This document shows positions 21,234-33,404 of a stretch of 64,000 nucleotides of DNA, piece after piece. A program made the position numbers and the translations under genes. The notes below the pieces were generated by a model, which was given only the letters and a program-made list of their open reading frames with translations, ran no database searches and was not told the origin of the DNA. The stretch lies in the NCBI GenBank assembly GCA_034359265.1, contig CP136896.1:11253501-11317500 (forward strand), in the 5' to 3' direction. Position 1 is the first letter of the stretch; every line of letters begins with the position of its first letter. The stretch is from Canna indica. Its lineage: Eukaryota; Streptophyta; Magnoliopsida; Zingiberales; Cannaceae.

Positions 21234-23160
21234 TTGTTCTGGTCCTCGAAGGTCGTTCTACGGTGAAGGTTAGGCTCTGTGATCTCGACATCATGACTTT
21301 TGCTCCATAAACGAGCATGCATGGAGTTTCTGGAGTAGAAGATTGAGCGGTTGTATTGTAGCTCAATAGCACTTTGGGCAGTTCTTCGGCCTAGTGCCCC
21401 TTGACCTGGTCAAATTTCTTTTAGAGCTCTGCCAAGATGACTTTGTTGGCTGCTTCAGCCAGACCATTGGTTTGTGGGAGCTCTACTGATGAAAAGAGTT
21501 GTTGGATGCCGAGGTCTTAGCAGAATTCTCGAAATCGTCGATCTGTGAATTGTGTCCACTTGTCACTTTCGAGTTCGCGAGATATGTCGTACCTACAAAC
21601 GATGTTCTTCCATACAAATATTCAGACCTTCTCGATCACAATTGATGATAGGGGTTGGACCTTAGTCCATTTGGTGAAGTAGTTGATTGCTACTACCAAA
21701 TATTTGATCTGTCCTGACGCTTGAGGGAAATGGCCGAGGAGGTCGATGTCCCACTTGTGGAACGACCAGCTAATTTCTAAGCTATGCAGCGGCTTGGGAT
21801 GTTGTTGCGAGACTTCGGAGAATCTCTCGTATTTGCCGCACCTTTCGACATAAAAGTTGTAATATGTCTTCATGGTTGGTCAGAAGTATTCGGCCAGGAG
21901 GATCTTGGCTGCCAAAGATCCTCCTCTGATGTGATTGTCGCAAATGCCATTATGGACTTTCGTCAATATTGTATTTGTTCGAGGTCGGCTGATGCATTTG
22001 AGTAGCAACCGAGAATATTCTCCTTTGTAGAGTTGATCATCGAGGAGGGTGTAATATCTTGCTATCCTCCTGAACTTGTTTGGGTTGGAGGTATGCTCCG
22101 CGGTTTCTCCTCACCTGAGGTAGATTATGTACGGGGTCCTCCAGTCAGTGTCTTCCTCAACTGTTTAGACCTCGCCCGAGGTGTCGACCTGTTGGACGCT
22201 CGGCTGTCCAAGGATTTGTTGAATGATCAACTTGTTGTTTTTGGTGCTGGCGAGCTTGGATAACATCTCGGGTATTTTCTTCCCGATGTATGTGCTGAAT
22301 CACACAACTGTCAAAGTTAGTGATTAAAAATTGTACTAGTGAGAGGTACCTTTCAAGGGAGGGGTCCCTTGCTTGGCAAGTGTCATTGACTTGTCATACG
22401 GCAATCTATGAGTCGCTTTTCACGATCGCGCTTCGTGCTTTCACATCTTGGGCAAGCTTCAGTCCGACGATCAGGGCTTCATATTTTGCCTATTTGTTGA
22501 TGGCTTTGAATTGGAACTGAAAGAATTGTTTTAGGGTGATTCCTTGGCCATTCTCCAAAATGATGCCTGCTCCACTTCATTTTTCGTTTGAGGCGCCGTC
22601 CACGAACAACGTCCAAGTTGGGGATGTCTTCTATGGCAAATTCGTGGCAAATGACTTGGGGGGTTTATCCCCGGCATGTCGGCTGGTGTCCATGTGAAGA
22701 GGTCAGAATTGTCTCTCATTTGGTTGTCAAGTTGAGCTTTGATCTCGACAGGGAGGTGTGCTCCCATGTAGGTTACATGTTTGGGGGAGGCCCTGACGTG
22801 TAGGGGCTCCAGGTCGTCGGCAGGTTGGGGCGGCTCTTGGACATTTCCTCTGGGTCCAATTCTGAAATTCAAGGCCGGTGTTCTGTGTGAAGAATCAAAA
22901 TTTCCGGAGATGATGAAGTATCCAATGTTTTCTCGATCTTGATTGGCCCGAGTTTTAGACACTCGTTGTAGCACACGCGAGCCTCCTTCTAGTCTGCATG
23001 CACCACTCCTATCTCTGTCTCAGAGATAGAGAATTTGATGGCGAGGTGAAGAGTCGATACTATGGCTCCTAAACTATTCATGTAATAGGGGTGACGTCCT
23101 CACTAGGGTGATGCCTACATGCGACGATGTTTGCCTGACTCCCGGTACCAATCATTGTGG
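21234..23160 (-). pseudogene. Ty3/gypsy pol relic: protease end, RNase H and integrase, no RT
   Basis: In order on the - strand: LGAIVSTLHLAIKFS and EARVCYNECLKLG (after the protease), DNSDLFTWTPADMPGI (just before reverse transcriptase), then directly RNase H-like sequence (QFKAINKQAKYEALIVGLKLAQDVKARS), and an integrase segment HKWDIDLLGHFPQASGQI with YFTKWTKVQPL. The whole reverse transcriptase, with its YLDD-type motif, is missing between the DMPGI and RNase H parts. Many stops and frameshifts are present. Confidence 0.85.
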
Positions 23161-23199
23161 GGTAGGTAAGATTTACTCGGCTCCATGATGGGCGCCAAA

Positions 23200-24040
23200 T
23201 GTTCTCACCTGAAGTCGGAGCGATGTAGTCCAGTGCGTCTCTTGGTCAGGTGCGGCTCCAGCGAGGAGGGGGGACTGCAAAAGACACTCCAACACTCAAA
23301 TCAAAATATGTTCGAGATGAAGATAATAGAAATTGGAATATCTTTACCTAAGTCGTGTCGTGTCTGTATATAGTGCATGATAAGGGATGATTGGCAATGA
23401 TGCCGCCCGATAATATCGTAAGGACGTTGTTCATAATGGGTCGAGGCTAATCTCAGAGATGTTGGGCTCGTGATGGTGAATCCCTCGTAATTAGGATTAA
23501 TTAATTAATATATCACGATTTTTACTGAAATTCCCAAATATATCACGACTTTTTATTTGTTTCAAATGTAGATTTCAACTCTCAATTTGTTTCAATTGTA
23601 GCACACCGTCAAACTCGGGTTAAGTTTTCCGTTAAATTGATGATCTCGCAACGATGACGTGTCCTAATAAGTCCAGTCAGTCATTAAATTAATATATATA
23701 TTTTTTAAATAGCTGACGTGTATTAGTAAGTACGATCATCATTTTTTATTTTAATTTTTTTCAAATAACTCCCGCTAAGTACAATCAGCATTTTTTAGAA
23801 TGAATCGAGAGTCGAAGCATGCATTTGAAACAAATGAAAAGTCGTGATAGATTTAAGAATTTCGGTAAAAATCATGATATATTCATTAATTAACCCTCGT
23901 AATTAATGCGTATAGGAGTATCCTTGTATGGCCGAGTGGAGCCCTCGAGCTGAGTCGTCTAGCTTGATTTGAGTTTGGTTTATGTGTGTGGGCACTTCTG
24001 GGTCTAATTCGACCGGGCATAGAGGTACTAGTCTAGTCCA
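23200..24040 (-). repeat. Right LTR of the gypsy relic
   Basis: Read on the - strand it starts TGGACTAGAC and ends GGTGAGAACA, followed by the TGGCGCC site. It includes a possible TATA-like CTATATACAG and the typical GAGTGTTGGAGTGTC region. A 402-bp MULE-type MITE (23494-23895) interrupts it. Confidence 0.75.
23494..23895. mobile_element. MULE-type MITE inside the LTR
   Basis: The ends are GGATTAATTAATTAATATAT on the left and the complement of GGTTAATTAATGAATATATC on the right. A 10-bp match CTCGTAATTA lies at 23484-23493 and 23896-23905, and the LTR reads through without it in the other copy. Inner words such as TTTGTTTCAAATGTA resemble the Pack-MULE at 19565-21224, so the two are probably related families. 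Confidence 0.85.
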
Positions 24041-24102
24041 CGTACTTTCACTTACTCAACTATAAATCATTGATCATCTTAATTATGTTAATATTAAATT
24101 GG

Positions 24103-24422
24103 AAAAATGGTCAAATTTGCCTCTAAAGTATTGAAAAATATGCAAATTTGCTCATTAACTATAATTTTGATCAAAATTGCCCTCATCGTTACATAATTGG
24201 ATTAAATTTACTTTTTTTTTCTTAACGAAAGTCCACATTAGCAAACGAAAGCCAACATAAGATGCCATGGTAGAAAATGAAGCTTGACTACATAAGATGC
24301 CATGGTGAAAAATGACACGTGACAATTATGTACTGACAAAGGTAATTTTGGCCCAAAACATATTTAATGGGTAAAATTGGACATTTTTCAATACGTCAAG
24401 GGCCAAATTTAACTATTTTTAT
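24103..24422. mobile_element. MITE copy 1 (AAATTTGCC...TATTGAAAAAT family)
   Basis: The left arm (AAATGGTCAAATTTGCC, AAGTATTGAAAAATATGC) and the right arm (CATTTTTCAATACG, GGGCCAAATTTAACT) are inverted copies. Related copies are at 25245-25575 and 52981-53320. Exact ends are not certain because the flanks are AT-rich. Confidence 0.65.
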
Positions 24423-24500
24423 TTTATATATTATTATCATTAATGTGGTTCTAATTAACACTATAAGAATGCTGTTGATATCATATTTACTAAAATCAGG

Positions 24501-25245
24501 AAAATATAAGCTTGACAATTATACTTTGTGTTGTAATAATGATATATTTTCTTAATTATTTACTTAAAGATATGAATTATTAGATTTAGTCACTTGTCAT
24601 TGTAATAAGAAACCAACCAACATAGTAGGGGTGAGTTTGGGTCGAGACGGGTCGAGATTTGGTATATCCCAGTCTCGTCCTGATTTTGAGTTCGGACACA
24701 ACTATGCGTCCCAGTCCTGGTCCCGAATATGAAACATTCCGATTTTGTCTTGGTCTCATACTGATTTTGAACTGGGACGAGATTTTTCTCAAACTTTTGG
24801 GTCGGGCCAAACTTGGATGTCCCGATCCATGCTCACCCTTACAATAGAGCCTAAAATAGCAACTATGAGAAACTACAAATTAAAAAAAATAAAAAGTCTC
24901 ATGAATCTTGTAATAAACACATATAAGATAAAAATAAATAAATAAATAAATAAAAGAAGAAAAACAAATAGCAAATGATATCAAGAGCCCTAAATAAAGT
25001 AACACTACCACGATTTACAAACGCAAGCATTACTACTAATAATTAAATTTAATCAAGTTTTTACTTTAGTAATCAAAATATATCTTTTTGAATATTATTT
25101 TTGTTTCATCTTTAGAATCAATATTTCACAAGAAATTCACTGAAGTATTTGTTTAAATTCTATAGTAGAAGTCAAACTTGCAAAAATCGCGCAATTGACA
25201 TAAAACACGTTGGCTGAGCACCATATAGATTTTATTTAAGGGAAA
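24501..25245. repeat. Dispersed repeat, inverted copy at 53320-53823
   Basis: From AAAATATAAGCTTGACAAT to the segment before the second MITE copy, this matches the complement of 53320-53823 along its length. It includes a hAT-like GGGTCGAGACGGG segment (about 24628-24842). The local copy carries an extra stretch at about 24847-25033. Confidence 0.7.
24628..24842. mobile_element. hAT-like MITE rich in GTCGAGACGGG words
   Basis: The ends are TAGGGGTGAG and the complement of TAAGGGTGAGC. The flanking 8-mers match only partly. The other copy is at about 53520-53712, in the opposite orientation. Confidence 0.55.
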
Positions 25246-25575
25246 AGGACCAAATTTACCCCTGATGTACTGAAAAAAGTACAAATTTGCTCATAAAGTA
25301 TTGAAAAATATGCAAATTTGCTCCTTCAATATGTTTTGGGCCAAAATTATTTTTGTCAGTACATAATTGTCACGTATCATTTTCCACCGTGACATCTTAT
25401 GCGGCTAAGCTTCACTTGCCATGTTGGCTTCCGTTTGCTGACATGGACTTTCGTTAAGTAAAAGAATAAAATTGATCTAATTATCTAACGACGAGGATAA
25501 TTTTAATAAAAAATATAGTTAAATAATAAATTTGTACAGTTTTCAATACTGGGGCAAAATTGATCCTTCTCCCTA
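25245..25575. mobile_element. MITE copy 2 of the AAATTTGCC family
   Basis: It begins GGACCAAATTTACCCC and ends GGGGCAAAATTGATCC, with the same inner order as copy 1, including a GACATGGACTTTCGTTAA segment. Confidence 0.65.
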
Positions 25576-25764
25576 TTAAATTTCATCACATCCTAGTAAG
25601 TTGATAACATGTATTATTGTATATTTAAATAAAATATTTTTAATGGTAAAACATTAAATTAAATGAATAAATTTTAGCATTATGTTAAATTTTAAATAAT
25701 TTTATTACTTTTAAATAATTATACCATTAATTTATGATAATGTTATCAAATGTATTATTAAAAT

Positions 25765-26419
25765 GACTTAATTATATTTTTGGTCATCCGTGAACTCACT
25801 TGTGCTCAAGTGGTAGTAGCATCTGAGTATGTTGTCTCGGTCTTGGGTTTAATCCCTAGTTGTAGCGCTTTGTGCGCCTCCCACGTCATTGTACGTCTTG
25901 TAATACGCTTTGTATTTGGTCCATTCTTTTTAAAAAGTTTTCGTTTAATGCATCAAAAACTATTTTCGTTTTCGTTTGATTCATCTGTTAACTTTTACTG
26001 TTAAGTGCCAATATGACAATGTTGGCATGGATTAAAGAGAGATCAAACGAAAAAAATGAGATATTTTAATGAACTAGATGAAAAAATATATATATTTTAA
26101 TAATCTAAAACATAACAATATATTTACATTTTAATAACCTAAAGCATAACAGTATATAATTACATTTTAGGTTATTAAAAATATATATATATATATCTAT
26201 CTAGTCCCTTAAAATATCTATTTTTTTTCGTTTGATCTCTCTTTAATCCATGTAAGCATTGTCATGTGACACTTAACAACAAAAGTTAACGAAAAATTAA
26301 CAAATAGATCAAACGAAAATAAAAATAATTTTTGGAAGACTAAATGAAAACTTTTTAAAAATATGGGATCAAACGAAAAAAAATATGATAGTTTAAGGTA
26401 CTAAAAATATAATTAAGCC
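25765..26419. mobile_element. MULE-type element with long inverted repeats
   Basis: An exact 9-bp duplication TATTAAAAT lies at 25756-25764 and 26420-26428. The ends are GACTTAATTATATTTTTGG and the complement of GGCTTAATTATATTTTTAG. The two halves are inverted copies over most of their length, sharing AAGAGAGATCAAACG and GTTAACTTTT words. No coding capacity. Confidence 0.85.
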
Positions 26420-26429
26420 TATTAAAATT

Positions 26430-26897
26430 GATGGGTCGTAGTTGAGGGGGTAAAAATATAATTTCTCAAAATAAGAGAGCTGAAAGCATGAGTACAATGG
26501 ATGAGAAGTTAATTCACAAAGAATTGTTACTTTGGGCCGAACCATTATCGAGCCCAAACGTGAACCGAAAGCATCTGAGTCAAGTCACCGAACCGAAGAA
26601 AGAAACCCGCGTCCCCCATCTCAATCGCCAATTCCAATCTTTCGACCGTCCCAATTCCACACCTCGCCGATCGATCAGTCGATCGAGAGGTAGTCGTTGC
26701 TGCCAATCGGGGTACGAAGAATTCCGCAGGGCGAGCACTGATCTGACCTGATCGTGGATTCCTCCGCCAAAAGGGATGTATTTGTTCGCTGAGTTGCTCA
26801 AATTCGCAGATGCTTGATTGGGCACCGGAGTAGTAGATTCAAGCGGAGATCAGACAGATAAGAAAAGAGGAGATCGCTTTTGTTTGCATCGGGAAAG
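26430..26897 (+). promoter_or_regulatory. Upstream region and probable 5' UTR of the small membrane protein gene
   Basis: The base composition changes from AT-rich to GC-richer sequence about 350 bases before the ATG at 26898, with CT-rich tracts typical of plant 5' UTRs. No clear TATA box could be picked, and a 5' UTR intron cannot be excluded. Confidence 0.4.
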
Positions 26898-29800
26898 ATG
26901 ATTACACGATCGAATCTGGCGGACCAGCTGAGGGAGTACCAGATGCGGTCCAAGCACGAGTGGGCCACCCTCTCCTTCTTCTCCTCCACCACCTCCGTCG
27001 CCTCCCCTCGGTAATTTGATCTACTCGATCAAAAACCCTCTTTTTTCCTTCAAGATGTTTCAAGATATTTTTATATCTACGCTTGTTTTGTTATTTCGAT
27101 CCTCTTCCGCCTGAAAATAACGGTTTTAAAACAAAATAAGACATTGGCATCGTGATTCGAGTTGTTGCAATTGACTTAATAATTGTATCAAACAAGCTTT
27201 TGGGGACCAAACCTGGGCATTTGATCGATGGTGTAGGCATTGGACTCCAAGGATCTGTAGTCAGCGCATGCTCTGTATCAGAGCTGTTTACATTTGTTCG
27301 GTACCAAAATTAGAAACCGCTTATTCTCTAACACTATAGCTCTGAAGCACGAATTTAACTTCTTAATATGCATAAAATGTTGCGGTGGTGTTATTTAGTT
27401 TTGTCATAAGAAATTATAGTTTATATTGAGGTGAGAATTTAAATGCGTAGGTAATTTACATGACGTGCAATTAACTCAAGTTTGACGATTCCACATGAAA
27501 AATTCTGTTGTTAGATAGCTATGGGAGAACTTTCTTGTTCAGATCATTCACTTCGAGAAATTAGTCTATTCTATCACCGCTTCCAACAGAATTTGCTTTT
27601 TTTTTGGCCATGAGTCTGTTCAAGACTGTTTTTTACTTATCAATCAGGTTGGCCTTTTGGTTATCAATATCCCACAGTTAAGTGATTTGCTGAAAGTCCA
27701 TGCACAAGCTGTGAATAATGTTCTTTTGCTAGTAGCCTAGGAGAAGAAGTTAATATTAACAAGTAAGTTAAAGGTTGGTATCATGATTTTGTTAAGTTTG
27801 GCCCAGCAGAAGATAGCATATCAAATCTTCCACCAGAAACATGTTATGTTACTTCTATCCACTTCAAAATTCTTCACAGGTTAAATCATATTTGTTCTAC
27901 TACCAGACTTTTCTTTCAGGTGATTTTGCAGAAATTCCTGTACTGCGATAGTTTTTTAATTTAGCCGAAGTCAAAACATGAGAATATGTGCTAACTGCTA
28001 AGTGCATCATTTTTTTAATTTTGTTCAAAATCATTTCTAAACCTATTAGCTTCATGGGTTCAAATTAAACCAGAGGCACTAATAAAAAAAAATCCTTCAG
28101 TCTTTTAGTTGGTAGGACACAATAACACAAAAAAGAAAGAGGTATTGTTTTTCATGATGGATTCAACAAGGTCATGCTTGTTTTATTATTCTTAAAGCCT
28201 TTTCTTTTTGCCTGGACTCATCTAGAGAGAAGTAATGACAAAGTTATCCTTTTCTATGAAGTATGTAATACTCTGGGATATGGTCCTTCATGTTTGATTC
28301 CACTAGTATAATGTCTCCTATTATTAGCTTTTTTCCACTCTATTTTTGCACTTTCTGCTATTATCAGTACTCTTATGTCCTTCCCTTGCTTTAAAAGTAA
28401 CTTAGGCAGAGTAAAAAATGAGACCTAGGTATTTTATGTATGTATCAAAACCGTGAACTATGAAAACAGAATGGAGCAGTACATTTTTCCTCCATGCTTA
28501 TGATTAGGGTGGTAGTGACTCTTGGCTCATACTCAGGCACTAAACTTGTACCCATCCAGCATGACATGTGATCAAAAACAAGCTGAAATTATGGTATAAT
28601 GCAATAGATAGGAACATTACTTTTAGTTAGGTATTATCAGTAACAAATCCTTTATGTTGCGTTTGGTATGCTTGGTAATGTTATAATGATAATCCACATT
28701 ACCATAAGATAGATTGTCATCTTCAATTTACTAGTAATATAACATTACTCTGTTTGGCCTGTTTGGTCAAAATAGATGGCAATCTAATTTTGTATTTTTT
28801 GACTTTTCAAAAAATTACCAAAAAACTCTTGTCAAAATTTGTAGTGTCTTGCACGGAGAAGAATGTGTGGAAAAGAAGGGCAATGTTGGAATTTAGGATT
28901 ATCATTGGGTGGTAATCCACATACCCACTTCTCATGGGGGTTATCTACATTACCACTTTGGTCGTAATGTGGATTACTAGAACAATTTAGATTACCGGTA
29001 AAATGCCCGAACCAAACATAGTAATGTGTGGGCCCTGGGAATTTAAAAGGCACATTACTAGTAATACAGATAGATTGCTGCATACCAAACGCCCCCTTAA
29101 TATTTTTAACACAAAGTACATACTCGACAGGGACCAGAATAACAATCACTATTCAGTAGTTTAACTAAAAGGCAATGTTTATTGTTTGACCTTATTTACT
29201 GGAGTATAATAGATTCTTCAATGATTTATTCCCTTGTTTCAAGTGTGATATGGTCTACTAAGTAATCTTTTCTTTAATCAGCCACATTGATGTAACTTGC
29301 TTTTTGCCTCATTAGGAAGTCCCAGAATATATTTCATTCACAAAGGAAAATATTCCACTATTTGGTATTTACTTTTGCCATAAGGAACCAACTTTCCTTT
29401 TATTCCCAGTCGATCAGCCTTGTAAATATAAGATTTAGGACTATGATAGATTTCCTATTCTGGTCAGTAAGCAGCAACTATTAATAAGTCGTCATGCAGC
29501 AAGCATTTATAAGCTTTCACATCTTACCATATCATGGATGCACTTTGTAGCTTAGTTGAAGACAGCAACTACTTTCTTTCCAAGTTTTTTGATACTTGAA
29601 ATATGTTGTTACACAACTTAAATAAATCAAATTGTTGATTTGGTTAGGTGCTTTCATTAGTAGAGGCAATCCAGAATTCAATATATTTTTGACATGCTTT
29701 CTCTATGTGGTATCCATGCAGGGTGGATGTGATACTTGTCATATTGGAGCTCTTGATGTTTGCTTTCCTTGTTTTCTCAGGGGTTGCTCTGTATTTCAGA

Positions 29801-29926
29801 TATATGAAGCTTTCTTTTATGTTATTATTTGTTACAGTTCTTATGCTTGTGTGCATGAAAGTAACAAAGCAAGTAAGAAAAAACAGGAAGAGCAAGCGAA
29901 GAATGCTCCTTCCTTTGTCAATGTAA
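26898..29926 (+). CDS. Conserved small membrane protein, unknown function (two exons)
   Basis: Exons 26898-27010 and 29722-29926 join in frame (CG|G, Arg) across a GT-AG intron of 2.7 kb and give 105 residues. The N-terminal part reads MITRSNLADQLREYQMRS then KHEWATLSFFSST. Exon 2 encodes two closely spaced hydrophobic segments (VILVILELLMFAFLVFSGVA and LSFMLLFVTVLMLVCM) and a basic tail, VRKNRKSKRRMLLPLSM. I recall this arrangement, including the SNLADQLREYQ start and KKRRMLLPLSM end, as a conserved plant protein family without known function. The basic tail would most simply be cytosolic. The intron contains a Tourist-like MITE. Confidence 0.85.
28655..29096. mobile_element. Tourist-like MITE in the intron
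   Basis: The ends share GCGTTTGGTATGC (left) and its complement GCATACCAAACGC (right). TTA lies on both sides (28652-28654 and 29097-29099). The interior has repeated GGTAATGT and ATTACTAG words that pair between the two halves. Confidence 0.75.
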
Positions 29927-31395
29927 ACTTATTAGCCGTTGGCCTTTGAATGGCCTTCTCATTCTTGTGCAAAGGATTTTGCAGGCAATATTTGTTCCTG
30001 CCTTGTATCCATAGTCCAATAGAGCTCTTATAATTTTTGGTAGTTCTGCCAGCTTTTTTGACAAATATTATCCAAATGCAGAGAGATAGCTGATTTCTGG
30101 TGTATGTTATATTTAGAAAAATCTACAGAATGCAATGGTAGTCAATTTTGATTCTAAAATCTTTACCAATTCTATGTGCGCTAGGGTAAGTTTAATATAC
30201 CTTGGTTTTCTATCTTGCTTTTCTATCTTGGTTTCTATTAACTCCTGTTTGTAGAAGTAGAAATGCTCAATTTGAGAATAAGTCTTTTCTTCTTCTTTTC
30301 TTGTATATTAGGGGCAGGAGCTGATACATAATCTCACTATTTTAACTTTTGAAGTAGATAATTAACAATTAATTCTAGTTATCAAATAACTATGTTGAAC
30401 ATTCCAAAATTAACATGGAGTTAATTAGAATCAAAGACAAACGAGAGGGAATTATATGATGAAGTCGAATGGTTTAATAAAAGCTTATGTGTTTTCTAAT
30501 TGCAATCAGAATGATGGGTTCGGCAATGAATTAGTGCCGGATATTGTTTGAGTAGGGCCAAGATTTAAAATGACCAAAACCCAATTGAACCTAGTGATTT
30601 CAATTAGCCTGAGTTTGTGTGATTTCGATTTAGCACATTATTAGGTTATATAATTACGACTATGAAACTATGAATATATTTTTAATAATTAGTGGTACAA
30701 TTATGTCGGCAAGATGCCTGATGAAAATAATAGTTTGTGCATAGTTAATGAATACTAAAATTAAATTAAAATCTTATGTCATTCCACATTGCGCGAGGTA
30801 AATTACTAGTAATTGATAAAAATAAAAGATTGTAGTCACAATTAATAAGGTAAATGACTAGTAATTAATAAAAATAAAAGATTGTAGTCACAGTTAATAT
30901 TGGGTAGAAATCTTTCTAAAATAGTTTATTCATTCCAATGGCGAACATCGAATTCTTTGCCAAGATATAATCATCAGGTGGTCCAAAAGATATTATAACA
31001 CAAGGCGAAATCTTAATACAAGTCTATTATTTATACAATAAAATTATTATAAATTTTTATGTAAATTTTATTTTTTTTTGTAAAATTACTAATTATTTTT
31101 TTATAATCAATTTCGTCTATTATTTCTTTCTCGATTAATAATAAAGTTAATTCATTTAATCTTTCTTGAGACATTGTAGATCTTAGGTAAAATTTTATAT
31201 GGACTTGTGGCCGCCCGCCCGTTAGAAGCTTGGAACCGGTAGAGATGGAGAAGACAAAAGAGTGAGATGGGTTACAAATTTCATGCGGGAATCGAGACTT
31301 CAGGTAATCCCAATCACTTCATATTTGAATCATTTGATGGCCTCACGAATCATTTGATGGCCCCAATTACTTCGTATTTGAAGAGATGCTGTTAG
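29927..31395. other. 3' UTR and AT-rich intergenic DNA
   Basis: No gene is recognised. A short direct repeat, GTAATTGATAAAAATAAAAG-like, occurs twice near 30805-30895. Confidence 0.5.
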
Positions 31396-31399
31396 AAAA

Positions 31400-31760
31400 T
31401 TTAGGGTAATTTCTTGCAGGGTCTACAAAACTCGAACCCGGCAAGAAAAATAGAAAATCAAATCCGATAATAATAATGCAGGAAAAACAAAAGACACAAG
31501 GGGATTAACGTGGTTCGGACTCGGTGGGGTGCCGATCCTACGTCCACAGAGAGAAGATGAGACTGCTTTATTAAATTCAGAAAAGAACTTTTACAATAAG
31601 AATGTAATAATCTAAATCCCCTTCAGAATACAGCAAACTGTCTTAAATTAATTGAATCTGAAATTTATACGGAGTATATGCACTGTCTCTACAAGATCTG
31701 TCTTGAAACTGAACTCCTGTTGTTGTATGTTAAAACTAAGAAGGGACACTCCTTAGAAAA
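31400..31760. mobile_element. Copia-like LTR fragment
   Basis: The words AACGTGGTTCGGACTCGG and CCGATCCTACGTCCAC, then a TTTATTAAATTCAGAAAAG stretch, are typical of solo or degraded copia LTRs in plants. I cannot define both ends, so this is a tentative call. Confidence 0.4.
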
Positions 31761-31962
31761 AGAGTCGTAGCGGTACTATTAATTTTTTGAATCTCTAAAA
31801 CTCTTATATGAGAGGATTTTTTTTAGCGTGGGATTTTCTTAGAACATTGAATATTGCCTCTTTTACAAGGAAAAGAGCACGAGATACTCGGCCAAACCAT
31901 CATTCGATTGCAATTTTCTCTCATTGATTGGGCTGGCCGCTTCAACTTTGATCGAAGTTTAT

Positions 31963-31988
31963 GGGGGGGGGGGGGGGGGGCGGGGGGG
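31963..31988. repeat. Poly-G tract
   Basis: Eighteen G, one C and seven G. Such a long G run in AT-rich DNA may be real, able to form a quadruplex, or a sequencing artefact. Confidence 0.8.
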
Positions 31989-32692
31989 CAGCAATTGAAG
32001 CTTGGATTTTGTTCGGCACATCAACAGCTTTGACCAGTTAAATATATATTAGAAATTACTTTTCAAATTGGAGCAAGATTGCTTCGAATTGCGTGCGTGC
32101 GCTTGATGCATGAGTTGAGTTGAAACTTTGACCATGTTTACATGCAGCATTTGCTCCATCAACGTGGCATGGCTCCATGTATCTAAAATCCTAGTGCGTA
32201 TTTTGGAATCACATAGGCCTGGTGCAGCGGGCTTGGTCCACCCATCAGCCCATGGTTTAGGCTCAGTCCGCCAAATCCAAATGAACAGGTCCAACTCGCT
32301 TGTGATCTAATTCAACATGGTCCGATTCAACAAATTGGTTCAAGCATATCTTGATCAAATCAATTCGAATTTGGATTCTGTTAGATTTGTTGGATTCAGT
32401 TCGGACCCAATTTGAGTCAATCTCTGACAGATGCATGCAACATAAGCTTTTTCATCAACTTGAGGGTCTAAGGCAATGATCTTATTGGCCTAATAGATGG
32501 GCCGACCCTTATAATCATTAAAAAAATTGAAAATTAAGTTGGAAGATAATTTGAAAGTTTTTCTGAATATAATATTTTTATTTATATTAGTCATTTTAGA
32601 TTATTTAAAGAGTGTTGATAGGATTTTTAAGGTGCTTATATTTTGAAATAATAGGGAGGAGGTAATTGTAATTGATCTAAAATACGAGAGAT
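31989..32692. other. Non-coding intergenic stretch
   Basis: No gene or bounded transposon was recognised. Repeated GATTCAAC and AATTTGGATTC words near 32320-32420 could belong to a degraded MITE. Confidence 0.4.
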
Positions 32693-33404
32693 TAGGGATG
32701 ACAATATTATCCGTACCCGCAGATATTTATCTGACACGGGTCGGGTATAGGGAACATATTATACCCATAGATACATGTATGAGTATAAATTTTTACCCAT
32801 TTAATAAATGAGTACGAATAATATACTATCCACACCCACGGATACTTGTTACCCGCATATATATATATATATTAATATCTAATAAAAAGTTTAAAAATAC
32901 ATCTAAATCTTCATCTATCTAAATATAATATATTTTATATATTATATCAATTTTCAATTTTAGTTGAAAATACTTTGATTTTAAATTTGGGATAATAGAC
33001 TAAAAAATCATAAGATTTGCAAAAATTTTATGTTCTACCTGTGTTTTCAAAATTCGCCTGTAAATGCACAATTTTTACATCCGTTTATGTCATCTACCAA
33101 ATCATCAATCACCGTCTCAACTTAGCTGACGTGGAGGAAACGACGCTCGCATGGCTGATGACTTCATACGTTGCTGATGACCCCACCTTTTTCTCTCTCT
33201 TCTCTTATTCTTCCTAGATAACCCCACATTTTTTTCTCTCTTCTTTTCTTCCTCCCAATGTCTCACATTTTCCCTCTTCTTCCCCTACACCTCTATCTCC
33301 GCAGTCGCTGCCTCAACTCGACCGCCCCCAACAACATCACTGCTTCTTCCCTTCTCCTCCCCTCACCGTCGCTGCCAACCCTTCTCCTTCCCCCACCAAC
33401 GCTG

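Larger units (their letters stand above)
15015..24040 (-). mobile_element. Ty3/gypsy LTR retrotransposon relic
   Basis: LTR-like sequence lies at both ends in the same orientation. The right copy is 23200-24040 (with a MULE inside it, original length about 430 bp, TG...CA in either reading). The left copy is a shorter version at about 15015-15222, which lacks an internal part. A GGCGCCA primer-binding-like site adjoins the right copy at 23191-23197. Coding relics between them are on the - strand: protease to RNase H at 21990-23160, integrase at 21234-21900 and the integrase C-terminus at 19243-19564. The reverse transcriptase appears deleted. The body is split by a CACTA element (15809-18400) and a Pack-MULE (19565-21224). 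Confidence 0.75.
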
